Of a stretch of 33,468 nt of DNA, positions 6,818 through 16,156 are shown in pieces (positions within the stretch are counted from its first letter, which is position 1; the number at the start of each line of letters is the position of its first letter). The notes under the pieces are model-generated. The model searched no databases, was not told the origin of the DNA, and saw only the letters and a list, made by a program, of their open reading frames with translations. Origin of the DNA: Chitinophagaceae bacterium (GTDB lineage: Bacteria > Bacteroidota > Bacteroidia > Chitinophagales > Chitinophagaceae); contig JAOAGO010000031.1 of assembly GCA_026415715.1 (NCBI GenBank), positions 1 through 33,468 of the forward strand, given 5' to 3'. The position numbers and the translations under genes were made by a program.

Positions 6818-7831
6818 TTGAAACCGATTGAACATATTTATCCGCAGCTTGAAAATTGTGCCGGCATTGTGATTGTTCCCCATCAAAAACCTGATGCCGA
6901 TGCCATGGGGGCTTCTTTAGCCTTGTTTCACATGCTCAAAAAGCAGGGTCATTCGCCAACCGTTGTTTCACCTACCAACTGGGCTTCGTGGCTGAACTGG
7001 ATGCCGGGTATAAAAGAGGTGCTGGATTACGAAAAAGAAAAAGACAAAGTAAAGGCCGATAACCAGATCGCTGATGCATCCCTCATCTTTTGTCTGGATT
7101 ATAATGTACTGCACCGGACGAAGAAGATGGAACAGGCGCTGAGTATGGCCAAAGGCCTGAAAGTGCTGATTGACCATCATGAATATAATGAGTCTTCGGA
7201 TTTTGCCTTTGGTATAAGCGACCCGGAGCGAAGCTCTACCTGCGAGCTGGTTTATGAATTTTTCTGCGGATGGAAAAAAGAACAGGACGTTGATGCTGAT
7301 ATTGCGCAATGTATTTATGCCGGGTTAGTGGGCGATACCGGTTCTTTTCGTTTTCCTTCCACTTCGGCCCGGGTACATGAAATTGTGGCTGCACTGAAAA
7401 AAAAGGGGCTCAATCACAGCTACGTGCATGAGCAGTTGTACGATAATTTTCTGGAAAACCGTTTGCGCTTTATCGGCCATGTGTTGCTCAACCGTATGGA
7501 AGTATTTTATGAATACAACACCGTATTGATTGCCATACCTAAATCAGATTTATATAAATATGAAATTAAAACCGGCGATACGGAAGGATTGGTGAATTAT
7601 CCGCTTTCCATACAGGGTATAAAATTGGCAGCGCTGGTGATTGACAGGGAAGAGGAGCGCAAATGGAGTTTTCGAAGCAAAGGTGATTTTGACTGTAATC
7701 GCTTTGCCCGAAAGTACTTTGAAGGCGGAGGGCACTTCAATGCTGCGGGCGGCCGAAGCAGCGATACGCTGTCGCAAACCGTTCAACAATTCAAAAAAGC
7801 TATGGCTGAAAATAAAGATTTATTACAATGA
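6818..7831 (+). CDS. DHH/DHHA1-family phosphoesterase, NrnA-like (nanoRNase / pAp phosphatase type)
   Basis: The family hydrolyses short RNA oligomers, phosphoadenosine phosphate or cyclic dinucleotide products using two Mn ions. The 337 residues show the DHH motifs in order: H-Q-K-P-D-A-D-A (22-29), C-L-D-Y-N (Asp94), V-L-I-D-H-H-E (Asp119, His120, His121), G-L-V-G-D-T-G-S-F-R (about 170-180), and at the C-terminus the DHHA1 substrate loop G-G-G-H-F-N-A-A-G-G (about 303-312). The start is TTG at 6818, because no ATG lies between it and motif I. The next gene starts inside its stop (ATGA), so the FKBP lipoprotein is translationally coupled. Family is certain; the true substrate is not. Confidence 0.9.
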   Translation: MKPIEHIYPQLENCAGIVIVPHQKPDADAMGASLALFHMLKKQGHSPTVVSPTNWASWLNWMPGIKEVLDYEKEKDKVKADNQIADASLIFCLDYNVLHRTKKMEQALSMAKGLKVLIDHHEYNESSDFAFGISDPERSSTCELVYEFFCGWKKEQDVDADIAQCIYAGLVGDTGSFRFPSTSARVHEIVAALKKKGLNHSYVHEQLYDNFLENRLRFIGHVLLNRMEVFYEYNTVLIAIPKSDLYKYEIKTGDTEGLVNYPLSIQGIKLAALVIDREEERKWSFRSKGDFDCNRFARKYFEGGGHFNAAGGRSSDTLSQTVQQFKKAMAENKDLLQ

Positions 7832-8787
7832 AAAACAAAATGTATATCTCATTCGGAAAAGGAATATTGTTCCTCTTGTTTTATTTTATTTTAACATCCT
7901 GCCGGAATACATCTTTTAAAAAAACCCCCGGGGGAATGCCTTATAAAATTATACCCGGTAAAGATACGCAGTGGGTTAAGGCGGGCAACGTGATGAAGCT
8001 GTCTGTTTTGCAGAAATACAACGACAGTATTATTTATTCCAACCTGAACGGCCTTCCGAATTATGTTTTTGTGAGCGGCGAAGTACGCCAGCCTTATGAT
8101 TTCAGCGAACTCTGGCTGAAGGTACGAAAAGGAGACAGTCTGGTTGTTTCTCAGTCGGTGGATACCTTTATTAAACGAGTTCCCGAACTGGTGCCGCCCT
8201 ATTTCAGAAAAGGGGGCATATTGATCACTGAGTTTAAGATTCTTGATATTTTAAAAAATGACTCGGCTGCAAAAGCTGACGAAGCCAGAACAAGGGAAAA
8301 TTTTTTACGTCAGGAGATAAAGGAAATAGAAACATATCTGGCGCAACAGAAAATTCAGGCAGAAAAAACGCCATCAGGGGCATTTTATCAGATATTGAAA
8401 CAAGGCGACGGGCCAAAGGCTGATTCCGGAAATTTTGTTTCGGTAAATTATAACGGGTACGACTGGAGCGGAAAAAAATTTGACAGCAATACAGATCCGG
8501 CATTCGGGCATGTACAGCCGTTTTCCTTTACGGCGGGTGTTGGCGATATGATTAAAGGATTTGATGAAGCGGTATTAACCATGAAAAAAGGCGGAAAAGT
8601 AAAAGTGTTCATTCCTTCCTTATTAGGATATGGCCCTGCAGGCAGCCCACCCAAAATAAAACCTTATGAAAAATTAATATTCGAAATTGAACTAACTGAT
8701 GTGAAACCCAAAGCGCCGATTGTGATGCCTCCTCCGCCACCGCCGCTGCCGCAAAAAATTGATTCAAGTCAAAGAAGAGGAAATTAA
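7828..8787 (+). CDS. FKBP-type peptidyl-prolyl isomerase lipoprotein
   Basis: The protein has 319 residues. The N-terminus is a lipoprotein signal with lipobox L-T-S-C (Cys25), so the mature protein is lipid-anchored in the envelope. Residues about 195-292 are an FKBP domain: V-S-V-N-Y-N-G, F-D-S-N, P-F-S-F-T-A-G-V-G-D-M-I-K-G-F-D-E-A, then P-S-L-L-G-Y-G and L-I-F-E-I-E-L. It would speed proline isomerisation in exported proteins. Residues about 36-143 look like a second, degenerate FKBP-like unit (L-W-L-K-V-R-K-G-D-S then P-P-Y-F-R-K-G-G-I-L-I-T-E-F-K-I). The C-terminus is a proline run (about 300-308). It overlaps the upstream phosphoesterase gene by 4 nt and is followed by a strong terminator. 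Confidence 0.88.
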   Translation: MKNKMYISFGKGILFLLFYFILTSCRNTSFKKTPGGMPYKIIPGKDTQWVKAGNVMKLSVLQKYNDSIIYSNLNGLPNYVFVSGEVRQPYDFSELWLKVRKGDSLVVSQSVDTFIKRVPELVPPYFRKGGILITEFKILDILKNDSAAKADEARTRENFLRQEIKEIETYLAQQKIQAEKTPSGAFYQILKQGDGPKADSGNFVSVNYNGYDWSGKKFDSNTDPAFGHVQPFSFTAGVGDMIKGFDEAVLTMKKGGKVKVFIPSLLGYGPAGSPPKIKPYEKLIFEIELTDVKPKAPIVMPPPPPPLPQKIDSSQRRGN

Positions 8788-8914
8788 GCGGATGTAGTTT
8801 TATTTTAGTTTTGCTGCAAAATGCTCCTCTGTTTTTAAAATCCAATGTGGAATTAAACCGTTAACCTGCCAGCCTGTGTTAAACCACTACCTTATAAAAT
8901 TTTTTTGTACCAGG

Positions 8915-8942
8915 CCCCCTTTCAAGGGGGTTTCGTTTTTTT
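8915..8942 (+). terminator. Rho-independent terminator of the phosphoesterase-FKBP operon
   Basis: CCCCCTTTCAAGGGGG (8915-8930) is a hairpin with 6-7 bp arms and is followed by TTTCGTTTTTTT. It lies 127 nt after the FKBP stop. The T-run is on the plus strand only, so it serves the plus-strand operon and not the convergent folP. Confidence 0.85.
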
Positions 8943-9023
8943 GCTTACTCACATATCTAAAAAATCAGGAAAAAAAAGTAAGATTTTCTTTTAGTTTTCC
9001 GAAGTGCCTTTAATTAAAAATTA

Positions 9024-9860
9024 TCATCCTTTCATAAAGGTTTCCGTAAGCTGAATCACAGCCATAGCTTCTTTTACATCATGCACTCTGAGTATGCTTG
9101 CCCCGTTCAGAATGCCTATGGTATTCAGCACCGTGGTTCCGGTAAGTGTAATTTCATCAGCAGGGTTACTTTGTAATGTTTTCCAGATAAAAGATTTTCG
9201 GGAAACCCCCAAAAGGATGGGACAATCCAACATTTTGAAAGCCGGTAGATGCCGGATGAGGGTAAAATTCTGTTCTATGGTTTTGCTGAAGCCAATACCC
9301 GGATCTATGATGATGTCATGAATCCCTTTGGTTTGCAGCTTATCTTTTTCTTCAATAAAGAAATCCAGTATTTCACGAACAATGTCTTCATAATCCGTAT
9401 GCAGGTGCATTTCCTGTGGTGTTCCCTTCATGTGCATGAGCACGTACGGAACATTCAGTTCCGCTACGGTGTCAACCATCATCAGGTCTGCTTTTCCGGC
9501 GCTGATGTCATTAATTAGGGAAGCGCCGGCAGCAACAGCTTCACGGGCTACACGGCTGTAAAACGTATCCACCGAAAGTAATGCTTCCGGAAAACGGCGA
9601 TGGATGGCCGAAAGCGGTTCTATCACTCTCCGCAATTCTTCATCTTCGCTTATTCTTTCACTTCCGGGACGTGTACTTTGTCCTCCGATATCCAGTATCA
9701 TAGCGCCGGCATTCAGCATTTCCTCTGCCTTTTGCAAGGCTTCATCCGTGCCGGCGGTGCGACTTTTTTCATAAAATGAGTCGGGCGTCAGATTTATGAC
9801 ACCCATCACTACCGGCTTTTCCATCGTAAGTAAACGTCCGCGACAATTTAAAGTAAACAT
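9024..9860 (-). CDS. folP: Dihydropteroate synthase
   Basis: The enzyme joins 4-aminobenzoate to 6-hydroxymethyl-dihydropterin pyrophosphate in folate synthesis and is the sulfonamide target. The protein has 278 residues. Motifs are M-G-V-I-N-L-T-P-D-S-F-Y (19-30), D-I-G-G-Q-S-T-R-P-G-S (about 58-68), S-V-D-T-F (about 96-100), I-N-D-I-S-A-G, and G-V-S-R-K-S-F near residue 222. The start at 9858-9860 keeps the usual short beta hairpin (C-R-G-R-L) before M-G-V-I-N. It diverges from the DoxX-like gene across 91 nt that contain a 19-bp palindrome, and is convergent with the FKBP operon. Confidence 0.95.
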   Translation of the reverse strand: MFTLNCRGRLLTMEKPVVMGVINLTPDSFYEKSRTAGTDEALQKAEEMLNAGAMILDIGGQSTRPGSERISEDEELRRVIEPLSAIHRRFPEALLSVDTFYSRVAREAVAAGASLINDISAGKADLMMVDTVAELNVPYVLMHMKGTPQEMHLHTDYEDIVREILDFFIEEKDKLQTKGIHDIIIDPGIGFSKTIEQNFTLIRHLPAFKMLDCPILLGVSRKSFIWKTLQSNPADEITLTGTTVLNTIGILNGASILRVHDVKEAMAVIQLTETFMKG

Positions 9861-9876
9861 GCACCGAAGTTCATTA

Positions 9877-9895
9877 TTTTTGTAAATTACAAAAA
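9877..9895. promoter_or_regulatory. 19-bp palindrome between folP and the DoxX-like gene
   Basis: TTTTTGTAA-A-TTACAAAAA is a perfect inverted repeat with 9-bp arms and a one-base centre. Each strand offers a TTTG inside the arm, so it may supply -33 boxes in both directions. On the minus strand GAACTTCG, a weak -7, lies about 20 nt on. It could also be an operator for a dimeric regulator. Confidence 0.35.
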
Positions 9896-9951
9896 TGAAT
9901 TTTTAATCAGAAAAAGAGTCGTTCATTTCTTTCAAAACCTAATACTCCGAC

Positions 9952-11157
9952 ATGAATTTCCTGGTTCAGCTTATCCGCTTTCTGGTTGGCGCCTTGTTTA
10001 TTTTTTCGGGATTGGTAAAAGCCAACGACCCGATGGGACTGAGTTATAAAATGCAGGAGTTTTTTGAGCTCTGGCACCTGCAGCAATGGAACGAACACAC
10101 CCGGCTGATGTCGGTTCTGATGAATGCATTTGAAATTACGGCCGGTTTTGCCCTTTGGCTGGGATGGCGCAAAAATCTTTTTCTTACCCTGACAGCGGTT
10201 TTGATCCTGTTTTTTACTTTTCTTACAGGCTATACTTACATAACCGGAACACCCAAAAACTGCGGTTGCTTCGGCGAGTGTATTCCCATTTCGTCTAAAG
10301 TTTCCTTTCTGAAAGATGTGGCGCTGACGGCTATGATTGCTTTTTTATGGATTCAACGAAAAAAAATAAAACCCATACTGCCGGAAAAACCGGCCACAGG
10401 TATTATGTTTCTTATTACCCTATTCAGCTTTGGCTTTCAATGGTACACGCTGAGTTATTTACCGGTTGTGGATTGCCTGCCTTTTCGCAAGGGAAAAAAT
10501 ATTATTGAACAGATGAAGGTGCCTGCCCATGCTATTCCCGACAGCACCGTTATCACTTTTGTTTATAAAAAAGACGGAAAAGAAGTGGAATTTACTGCCG
10601 ACCGTTTTCCGGATGATTTTAATCCTCAAACCTATGAGTTTGTCAGGCGTTACGACAGAGTTGTGCGAAAGGGAAAAAATAATGAACCCCCTATCAAAGG
10701 CTTTGTACTCACTGGCATTACCGATTCCGATTCCACGCAATTTGTGTTGCAGCAGCCGTACAGTGTATTGTTGTTTATAGAACAATTTTCCAGGGCAGGC
10801 ACGGTATGGCAAAAACCGTTTGCTGATGTTTATGCAGCGCTTCGAACTAAAAATATTCCGGCCTTTTTGATTACGGCTGAACCCGATAAGGCGAAAACCC
10901 TTACGGCAAAAACTCCTTTTGCGGATATACAGGTGCTGAAATGCGATTACAAACTGATTCAAACGGCTGCCAGAACGCCGGTATGCGCCTATTTGCTGAG
11001 CCGGGCAACCGTGGTGGATAAATGGAGCGGCAAGCGACTGCACCTTCTTCGCCGAAAAGTTGAACAGCTTCCTGTATTGTCTGAGCAATTGCCGCCAGTG
11101 ACAGATTCTTTGAAAAACGCAGACTTTCGGGATACAACCGCCAGGATTTATGATTAA
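9952..11157 (+). CDS. BT_3928-type DoxX/MauE-like membrane protein
   Basis: The 401-residue protein has about four transmembrane segments in its first 130 residues (about 7-23, 53-70, 76-95, 120-135), a fifth near 149-168, and then a soluble part of about 230 residues. The N-terminal half has the DoxX pattern (L-V-G-A-L-F-I-F-S-G-L-V-K-A-N-D-P) and the C-G-C-F-G-E-C motif at 104-110, shared with MauE-like proteins linked to thiol redox. The soluble end has a thioredoxin-like feel but no C-x-x-C, so it is unlikely to be a working oxidoreductase on its own. In Bacteroidota this architecture is annotated as the BT_3928 family, of unknown function. Its last 8 nt overlap the ABC permease gene. Confidence 0.78.
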   Translation: MNFLVQLIRFLVGALFIFSGLVKANDPMGLSYKMQEFFELWHLQQWNEHTRLMSVLMNAFEITAGFALWLGWRKNLFLTLTAVLILFFTFLTGYTYITGTPKNCGCFGECIPISSKVSFLKDVALTAMIAFLWIQRKKIKPILPEKPATGIMFLITLFSFGFQWYTLSYLPVVDCLPFRKGKNIIEQMKVPAHAIPDSTVITFVYKKDGKEVEFTADRFPDDFNPQTYEFVRRYDRVVRKGKNNEPPIKGFVLTGITDSDSTQFVLQQPYSVLLFIEQFSRAGTVWQKPFADVYAALRTKNIPAFLITAEPDKAKTLTAKTPFADIQVLKCDYKLIQTAARTPVCAYLLSRATVVDKWSGKRLHLLRRKVEQLPVLSEQLPPVTDSLKNADFRDTTARIYD

Positions 11158-12214
11158 ATACATCATACGAAAGGTAATATACGGACTGGCAGTATTGGCC
11201 GGCGTGGTTACGTTGGTATTTTTTTTATTTCAGGGCTTCGGCGACCCGGCCAGGATTGTTATGGGTCAAACGGGCGACTCCGTCACTTTGGCCAACATTA
11301 AAAGGGAACTTTACCTTATTGACGACAACGGAAAAACGATACCTGTCATTCGTCAGTTTTTGTATTACCTCAATGATATTTCTCCCCTTTGTGTGCATCG
11401 CCGCTCCGATATTGAAGACAAAAAACTGAAAGGAATTTTTTGGGGCGGCCAAACCTGTTTTGGCATCAAAGTTCCGTATCTGCGCAAATCGTATCAAAGC
11501 AAAAGAGAAGTGTGGAATATCCTTATGAATGCTTTGCCCGGCACGGTGATGCTGGCCGTGGGGGCCATGCTGCTGGCTACCGTTCTGGGTATTTTCTTTG
11601 GCGTTATAGCTGCCGTAAAGCAAAACACCTGGCTGGACACTTCGGCCGTTTTTGCCAGTATATTAGGTATTTCGGCGCCTTCTTTTTTTGTGGGAATCAT
11701 CATGGTATATGTATTCGGATTTTTGTTGGGAGATTTTACCGGGCTTGAGCTGGCAGGCAGCTGGTACACCATAGACACGGAGGGTAACCGGCGGCTCACC
11801 CTGCAAAATCTTATTCTTCCGGCAGTAACACTGGGTGTTCGTCCCATGGCTATCATCACTCAGCTTACCCGAAGCGCCATGCTGGATGTGTTGCAGCAGG
11901 ATTATATCCGTACGGCCTACGCCAAAGGGCTTCACCGAAGAAAAGTAATCTGGAAGCATGCGTTGCGCAATGCGCTCAACCCGGTTATCACCGCCATAAC
12001 CGGATGGTTTGCGGAATTGCTTGCCGGCGCATTTTTTGTAGAGTATATTTTCGGGTGGCAGGGTATAGGGAAGGTTACCGTGGATGCACTGGAAAAATTA
12101 GATTATCCCGTTGTCATGGGGGCCGTGTTGCTGTCGGCTACCTTTTTTATACTTATCAACATATTGGCCGACATTCTGTATGGCTGGGTAGATCCGCGGG
12201 TGCGGCTGCAATAG
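11150..12214 (+). CDS. DppB-type ABC transporter permease
   Basis: This 354-residue inner-membrane protein has the layout of peptide/nickel transporter permeases of the DppB/OppB class. It opens with M-I-K-Y-I-I-R-K-V and a first membrane helix. A long periplasmic stretch follows (about residues 35-120), then five further helices. The cytoplasmic EAA loop D-Y-I-R-T-A-Y-A-K-G-L (about 249-259) is followed by the L-R-N-A-L-N-P-V-I signature, where the ATPase docks. The family moves di- and oligopeptides or metal chelates. No DppC partner, ATPase or binding protein is next to it, so partners must be elsewhere. The periplasmic loop carries two cysteines (about residues 81 and 102). It overlaps the DoxX-like gene by 8 nt. 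Confidence 0.88.
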   Translation: MIKYIIRKVIYGLAVLAGVVTLVFFLFQGFGDPARIVMGQTGDSVTLANIKRELYLIDDNGKTIPVIRQFLYYLNDISPLCVHRRSDIEDKKLKGIFWGGQTCFGIKVPYLRKSYQSKREVWNILMNALPGTVMLAVGAMLLATVLGIFFGVIAAVKQNTWLDTSAVFASILGISAPSFFVGIIMVYVFGFLLGDFTGLELAGSWYTIDTEGNRRLTLQNLILPAVTLGVRPMAIITQLTRSAMLDVLQQDYIRTAYAKGLHRRKVIWKHALRNALNPVITAITGWFAELLAGAFFVEYIFGWQGIGKVTVDALEKLDYPVVMGAVLLSATFFILINILADILYGWVDPRVRLQ

Positions 12215-12529
12215 TTTTTGGTTTTTGAATTTCTGATTGCACAGCTTCGCTAAAGGGGGTCGTGTTTAATTTCGATTTTATCCGGGACTCAGCCTTTTGG
12301 GTAATTCTTTTCTTGATTGGGTTTATGTAAGGAAGTGTATATGCCATGTGTGGTAATATATTTCCCTTACCCGACTGTAAAAATATTTTTTATCCAATTC
12401 AACAGAAGTGTGTAAATCTGTTTATTGTTTTATTTGTACCAATCCAATATATCAGGCTCAACTTTTAGATTTTTTCTTATTACGTTGCAGAAAACAGGGA
12501 TAATTTTTGTTGATAATAACATCATTCCC
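12215..12529. other. Intergenic region between convergent genes
   Basis: These 315 nt separate the permease (plus) from porQ (minus). The sequence is AT-rich, has no open frame with a recognisable product, and has no hairpin followed by a T-run that I would call a terminator. I see nothing else in it. Confidence 0.6.
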
Positions 12530-13591
12530 TCACCACCCAATCGTTTTTCCAAAAGAACCTAGTCCGAAATATTCGTTCAGTTTCAGTTGAATTCCCATCT
12601 GATGTGAAGGAATGCCTCTGCCGAAATAAGACTGTGCATAGCGAAACTGCATTTTTTTCAGGATAAGTCCGCAACCAAATGAAAAGCCCGTCCATCCGCT
12701 GGATGCTGAAGGAATAGAAAGTTCACGCCGACGTAAAAAATTATATCCGGCCTGTAACTCCAGCTTTTGTGAGAGATGAACGGTCATTCCGATAACAAAA
12801 TGATCCAGCAGTTTGCCGAAACTGAATTTCTTTTCATTTCCCAAAGGCCATCCGTTCTGATTGTAGAATGCAGTGTCGTTGTATCGGATATCAAAGCGAT
12901 GAAGGCGTTGTCCCGTTAATGAAAACGAAAGCGGTGCGGCTTTCAGCCGATGTGTTATTCCTGCCTGGAGATCAAAAGGCAGATCTTCGGGGTCGGTTCC
13001 CTGATACGTTTTCATTTGCCAGCCTAGATTTTTTACCAAAACAGAAGCGGAAAGGTTGTTCGTCGTATCGTGATACAAAACGCCGGCATCGGCAGCAATG
13101 CCGTTTGCCGCATAGCGGCCGTACTGAGAGGAAATAAATTTCAGATGAAGGCCATAATTCCATCTGGTGAGGTAGCGGCCTGAAATGCCGGTTACGAAGG
13201 CCCAATCCGCAGCGCGAAAACGTCCGATGACATTTCCCGCAGCATCGGTTTCGGGGGTTTCTCCGTAATTCACATACTGAATGCCAATCAGAAAATTCTT
13301 ATTGATTTTTTCAGAGTGAAAAGCCAAAAATGATTGAAACAATTTGATTCCGGCATAATGATCGTTAAACGACATGTTCCATGCGGTATGCATGGCTGAG
13401 TTCAGCAAGGCCGGATTCTGAAATGCCATTCCGGCGTCATCCGACAGGTGAGACACATTCACTCCGCCCAGGGCTGATAACTGTGGGGAACCAGGCCATT
13501 TTAAAAACTGAAAAACAGACTGGCCACCCAGCGTTTGGGCCTGAAGAGTAGAAATGACAAACGGCGCAAACAGAAACAGAATTTTATGCAA
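12530..13591 (-). CDS. porQ: Type IX secretion system protein PorQ
   Basis: PorQ is an outer-membrane beta-barrel protein of the type IX secretion system found only in Bacteroidota; it works with PorZ/PorU/PorV at the cell surface. The 353-residue product has a signal peptide (H-K-I-L-F-L-F-A-P-F-V-I-S-T-L-Q-A-Q, cut near residue 19). The family opening follows: L-G-G-Q-S-V-F-Q-F-L, then P-Q-L-S-A-L-G-G-V-N-V-S and F-Q-N-P-A-L-L. The rest is alternating beta-strand pattern of a FadL/PorV-like barrel. The start codon is TTG (13589-13591); an in-frame stop lies five codons upstream and there is no Met before the signal peptide. It follows lon by 50 nt on the same strand. No other secretion-system gene is in the window. 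Confidence 0.86.
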   Translation of the reverse strand: MHKILFLFAPFVISTLQAQTLGGQSVFQFLKWPGSPQLSALGGVNVSHLSDDAGMAFQNPALLNSAMHTAWNMSFNDHYAGIKLFQSFLAFHSEKINKNFLIGIQYVNYGETPETDAAGNVIGRFRAADWAFVTGISGRYLTRWNYGLHLKFISSQYGRYAANGIAADAGVLYHDTTNNLSASVLVKNLGWQMKTYQGTDPEDLPFDLQAGITHRLKAAPLSFSLTGQRLHRFDIRYNDTAFYNQNGWPLGNEKKFSFGKLLDHFVIGMTVHLSQKLELQAGYNFLRRRELSIPSASSGWTGFSFGCGLILKKMQFRYAQSYFGRGIPSHQMGIQLKLNEYFGLGSFGKTIGW

Positions 13592-13641
13592 TGAAAAAGT
13601 TTGTCATGAAGATATTCACTAAGTTTTACCCGTAAAAAAAA

Positions 13642-16020
13642 TTATTTACTCAAGGCCAGGTCGAGAACCTGCTGCATGTTTTTCACATAGTGAAATGTGA
13701 GGCCTTTGATGAATTCGGATTCGATTTCCTGAACGTCTTTTTCGTTTTGCCAGCACAGAATGATTTCTTTCAATCCCGCCCGTTTTGCGGCCAATACTTT
13801 TTCTTTAATGCCGCCGACCGGCAGAACCTGACCCCTGAGCGTAATTTCACCGGTCATAGCCACATAAGGTTTTACTTTCTTTCCCGAAAGGGCAGAGGCG
13901 ATGGACGTCATGATGGTAATGCCGGCACTGGGGCCGTCCTTAGGCACGGCGCCTTCGGGTACGTGCACATGAATATTTTTCTTTTCAAAAAGTTTGGTAT
14001 CTATTTTCAGTTTTTTGGCATGCGATTGCAGATAAGTAAGCGCAGTGGTGGCGCTTTCTTTCATAACCTGCCCCAGGTTGCCGGTTAATTTCAGCTCTCC
14101 TTTTCCGTCGCTCAGGCTGGTTTCAATAAAAAGGATATCGCCGCCCGCATAGGTCCAGGCAAGGCCTACGGCAACACCCGGAAGATTAACGGTTTTGTAA
14201 ATGTCGTTGGTATATTTAGGTTTTCCCAAAATTTTTTCCACGTCTTCTGCTGTCAGCGCCGGTTTTAATTTTCCTTTTAAAACAAGTTGTTTAGCCTGAC
14301 TTCGCATGATGGATGCAATAAGACGGTCCAACTCTCTCACACCGCTTTCGCGGGTATAATCCTGGATGATTTTTTCAATTACTTTATCAGGAATCCGGAA
14401 TGATGTATTTTTCAATCCGTGCAATTCTTTTTGTTTCGGTATCAGATGTCTTTTGGCTATTTCAATTTTTTCTTCTACGGCATAACCGTTCAGTTCAATA
14501 ATTTCCAGCCTGTCGCGAAGGGCAGGCTGAATATTGGCTATATTGTTGGCCGTGGCAATAAAGAGCACCTTGCTCAGGTCGTACTCCAGTTCAAGATAAT
14601 TGTCGTAAAAACTGTGGTTTTGTTCCGGATCCAGCACTTCCAGAAGAGCAGAGGAAGGGTCTCCTCTGAAGTCGGTACCCACTTTGTCTATTTCATCAAG
14701 AATGATGACAGGGTTTGAGGATTTTACCTTTCGGATAGACTGAATAATCCGTCCGGGCATGGCGCCGATATAGGTTTTACGATGCCCTCTGATTTCGCTT
14801 TCATCATGTAATCCGCCCAGGCTGATGCGAACATATTTTCTTCCGATGGCTGAGGCAATGCTTCGCCCCAGTGATGTTTTACCGATACCCGGAGGACCGG
14901 CAAAACAAAGTATCGGGCTTTTCATGTCGCCTTTCAGTTTCAGCACCGCCAGGTATTCCAGAATTCTTTCTTTAATTTTTTTCATGCCGTAATGGTCGGC
15001 ATCCAATGTTTTCTGTGCCTTTTGAAGGTCGTAGTGATCTTCGGTATATTCCTGCCAGGGAAGGTCGAGCAGCAAATCCAGGTGATTGTATATAACTGAA
15101 TAATCCGGCGTGGCGGGGTTCATCCGTTCCAGCTTTTCAATTCCCTTCTGAAACAATTCCTTTGCCGCTTCGGGCCATTTTTTTGCTTCGGCTTTTTTCT
15201 GCATTTCTTTCAGCTCCTGCATGTTGGGATCGCCACCCAGTTCTTCTTTAATGCTTTTGAGTTGCTGCTGCAGAAAATATTCTCTTTGTTGTTTGTCAAT
15301 TTCCAGTCGGGTTTTTGTATTTACCTGATTTTTGAGTTCGGCAAACTGAAGTTCCCGCTGAAGAATTTTTATCAGCAAATCGGCTCTTTCGCGGATGTGA
15401 TGTAACTCAAGCAATTGTTGCTTTTCTTTGATATCGGTGTTCAGGTTACTGGATACAAAGTGAATCAGAAAAGCGGGATTTTCAATATTCCGTACGATAA
15501 TTGCCGCTTCGGCAGGGATGTGCGGTGAAAGCTGTATAATTTCGGCAGCCAGGTCTTTAATGTTGGCTATATAAGCCTGAAAGTTTTCATCCGTGGGCGG
15601 TTCATCTTCTTCCAGAATTTTGATTTGTGCTTTAAAGAAAGGCTCTTCTGATGTAATGGATTCTACCGAAAATCTTTTTTTACCCTGAATGATAATTGTC
15701 GTGCCACCGTCGGGCATCTTAATCAGCTTGATAATACGGGCAATGGTGCCTGTTTTTTCCAAATCAGAAGGGGCGGGGTCTTCAATCTGGCTGTCTTTTT
15801 GAGCCACTACGCCAATCAGTTTATCCCCTTTATAAGCTTCATTTACCGCCTTGATACTTTTATCTCTCCCTACCGTAATCGGCAAAACCACACCCGGAAA
15901 GAGTACTGTATTTCGTAAGGGTACAAGAGCTATTTCAGAAGGTAAAGCTATGCCGTTCAGATCGTCTTGCTCGCTTTCATTTAACGGTATAATAGGTAAA
16001 AAATCCATTTCGCCCTGCAT
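13642..16020 (-). CDS. lon: ATP-dependent protease Lon (endopeptidase La)
   Basis: Lon is a cytoplasmic hexameric AAA+ protease that degrades damaged and regulatory proteins. The protein has 792 residues, full length. An N-terminal substrate domain (about 30-230, with [12 protein letters not shown]) is followed by a coiled linker. The AAA+ module carries Walker A G-P-P-G-I-G-K-T (375-382), Walker B V-I-I-L-D-E-I-D (438-445) and sensor T-A-N-N. The C-terminal protease domain has the catalytic Ser in P-K-D-G-P-S-A-G (about 698) and Lys in G-G-I-K-E-K (about 739). A second possible start (Met5) lies just inside. No exact TAnnTTTG box is visible upstream. porQ lies 50 nt downstream. Confidence 0.97.
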   Translation of the reverse strand: MQGEMDFLPIIPLNESEQDDLNGIALPSEIALVPLRNTVLFPGVVLPITVGRDKSIKAVNEAYKGDKLIGVVAQKDSQIEDPAPSDLEKTGTIARIIKLIKMPDGGTTIIIQGKKRFSVESITSEEPFFKAQIKILEEDEPPTDENFQAYIANIKDLAAEIIQLSPHIPAEAAIIVRNIENPAFLIHFVSSNLNTDIKEKQQLLELHHIRERADLLIKILQRELQFAELKNQVNTKTRLEIDKQQREYFLQQQLKSIKEELGGDPNMQELKEMQKKAEAKKWPEAAKELFQKGIEKLERMNPATPDYSVIYNHLDLLLDLPWQEYTEDHYDLQKAQKTLDADHYGMKKIKERILEYLAVLKLKGDMKSPILCFAGPPGIGKTSLGRSIASAIGRKYVRISLGGLHDESEIRGHRKTYIGAMPGRIIQSIRKVKSSNPVIILDEIDKVGTDFRGDPSSALLEVLDPEQNHSFYDNYLELEYDLSKVLFIATANNIANIQPALRDRLEIIELNGYAVEEKIEIAKRHLIPKQKELHGLKNTSFRIPDKVIEKIIQDYTRESGVRELDRLIASIMRSQAKQLVLKGKLKPALTAEDVEKILGKPKYTNDIYKTVNLPGVAVGLAWTYAGGDILFIETSLSDGKGELKLTGNLGQVMKESATTALTYLQSHAKKLKIDTKLFEKKNIHVHVPEGAVPKDGPSAGITIMTSIASALSGKKVKPYVAMTGEITLRGQVLPVGGIKEKVLAAKRAGLKEIILCWQNEKDVQEIESEFIKGLTFHYVKNMQQVLDLALSK

Positions 16021-16156
16021 TTTTATTATCTTTAAAATACTGACAAATCTTCTTCAAAAATGAAAGAATAAATTAAAAATCAGCTTTATGACGAATGCCA
16101 ATATTTATGCCTGATAGCAAATTACTGACAAAAAAACCTGATTTTGAGGAAAATAA

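Noticed and set aside
9952-11157. Thioredoxin domain in the C-terminal part of the DoxX-like protein
   Set aside because: There is no C-x-x-C pair in that part and the thioredoxin-like strands are not convincing, so only a weak resemblance is stated.
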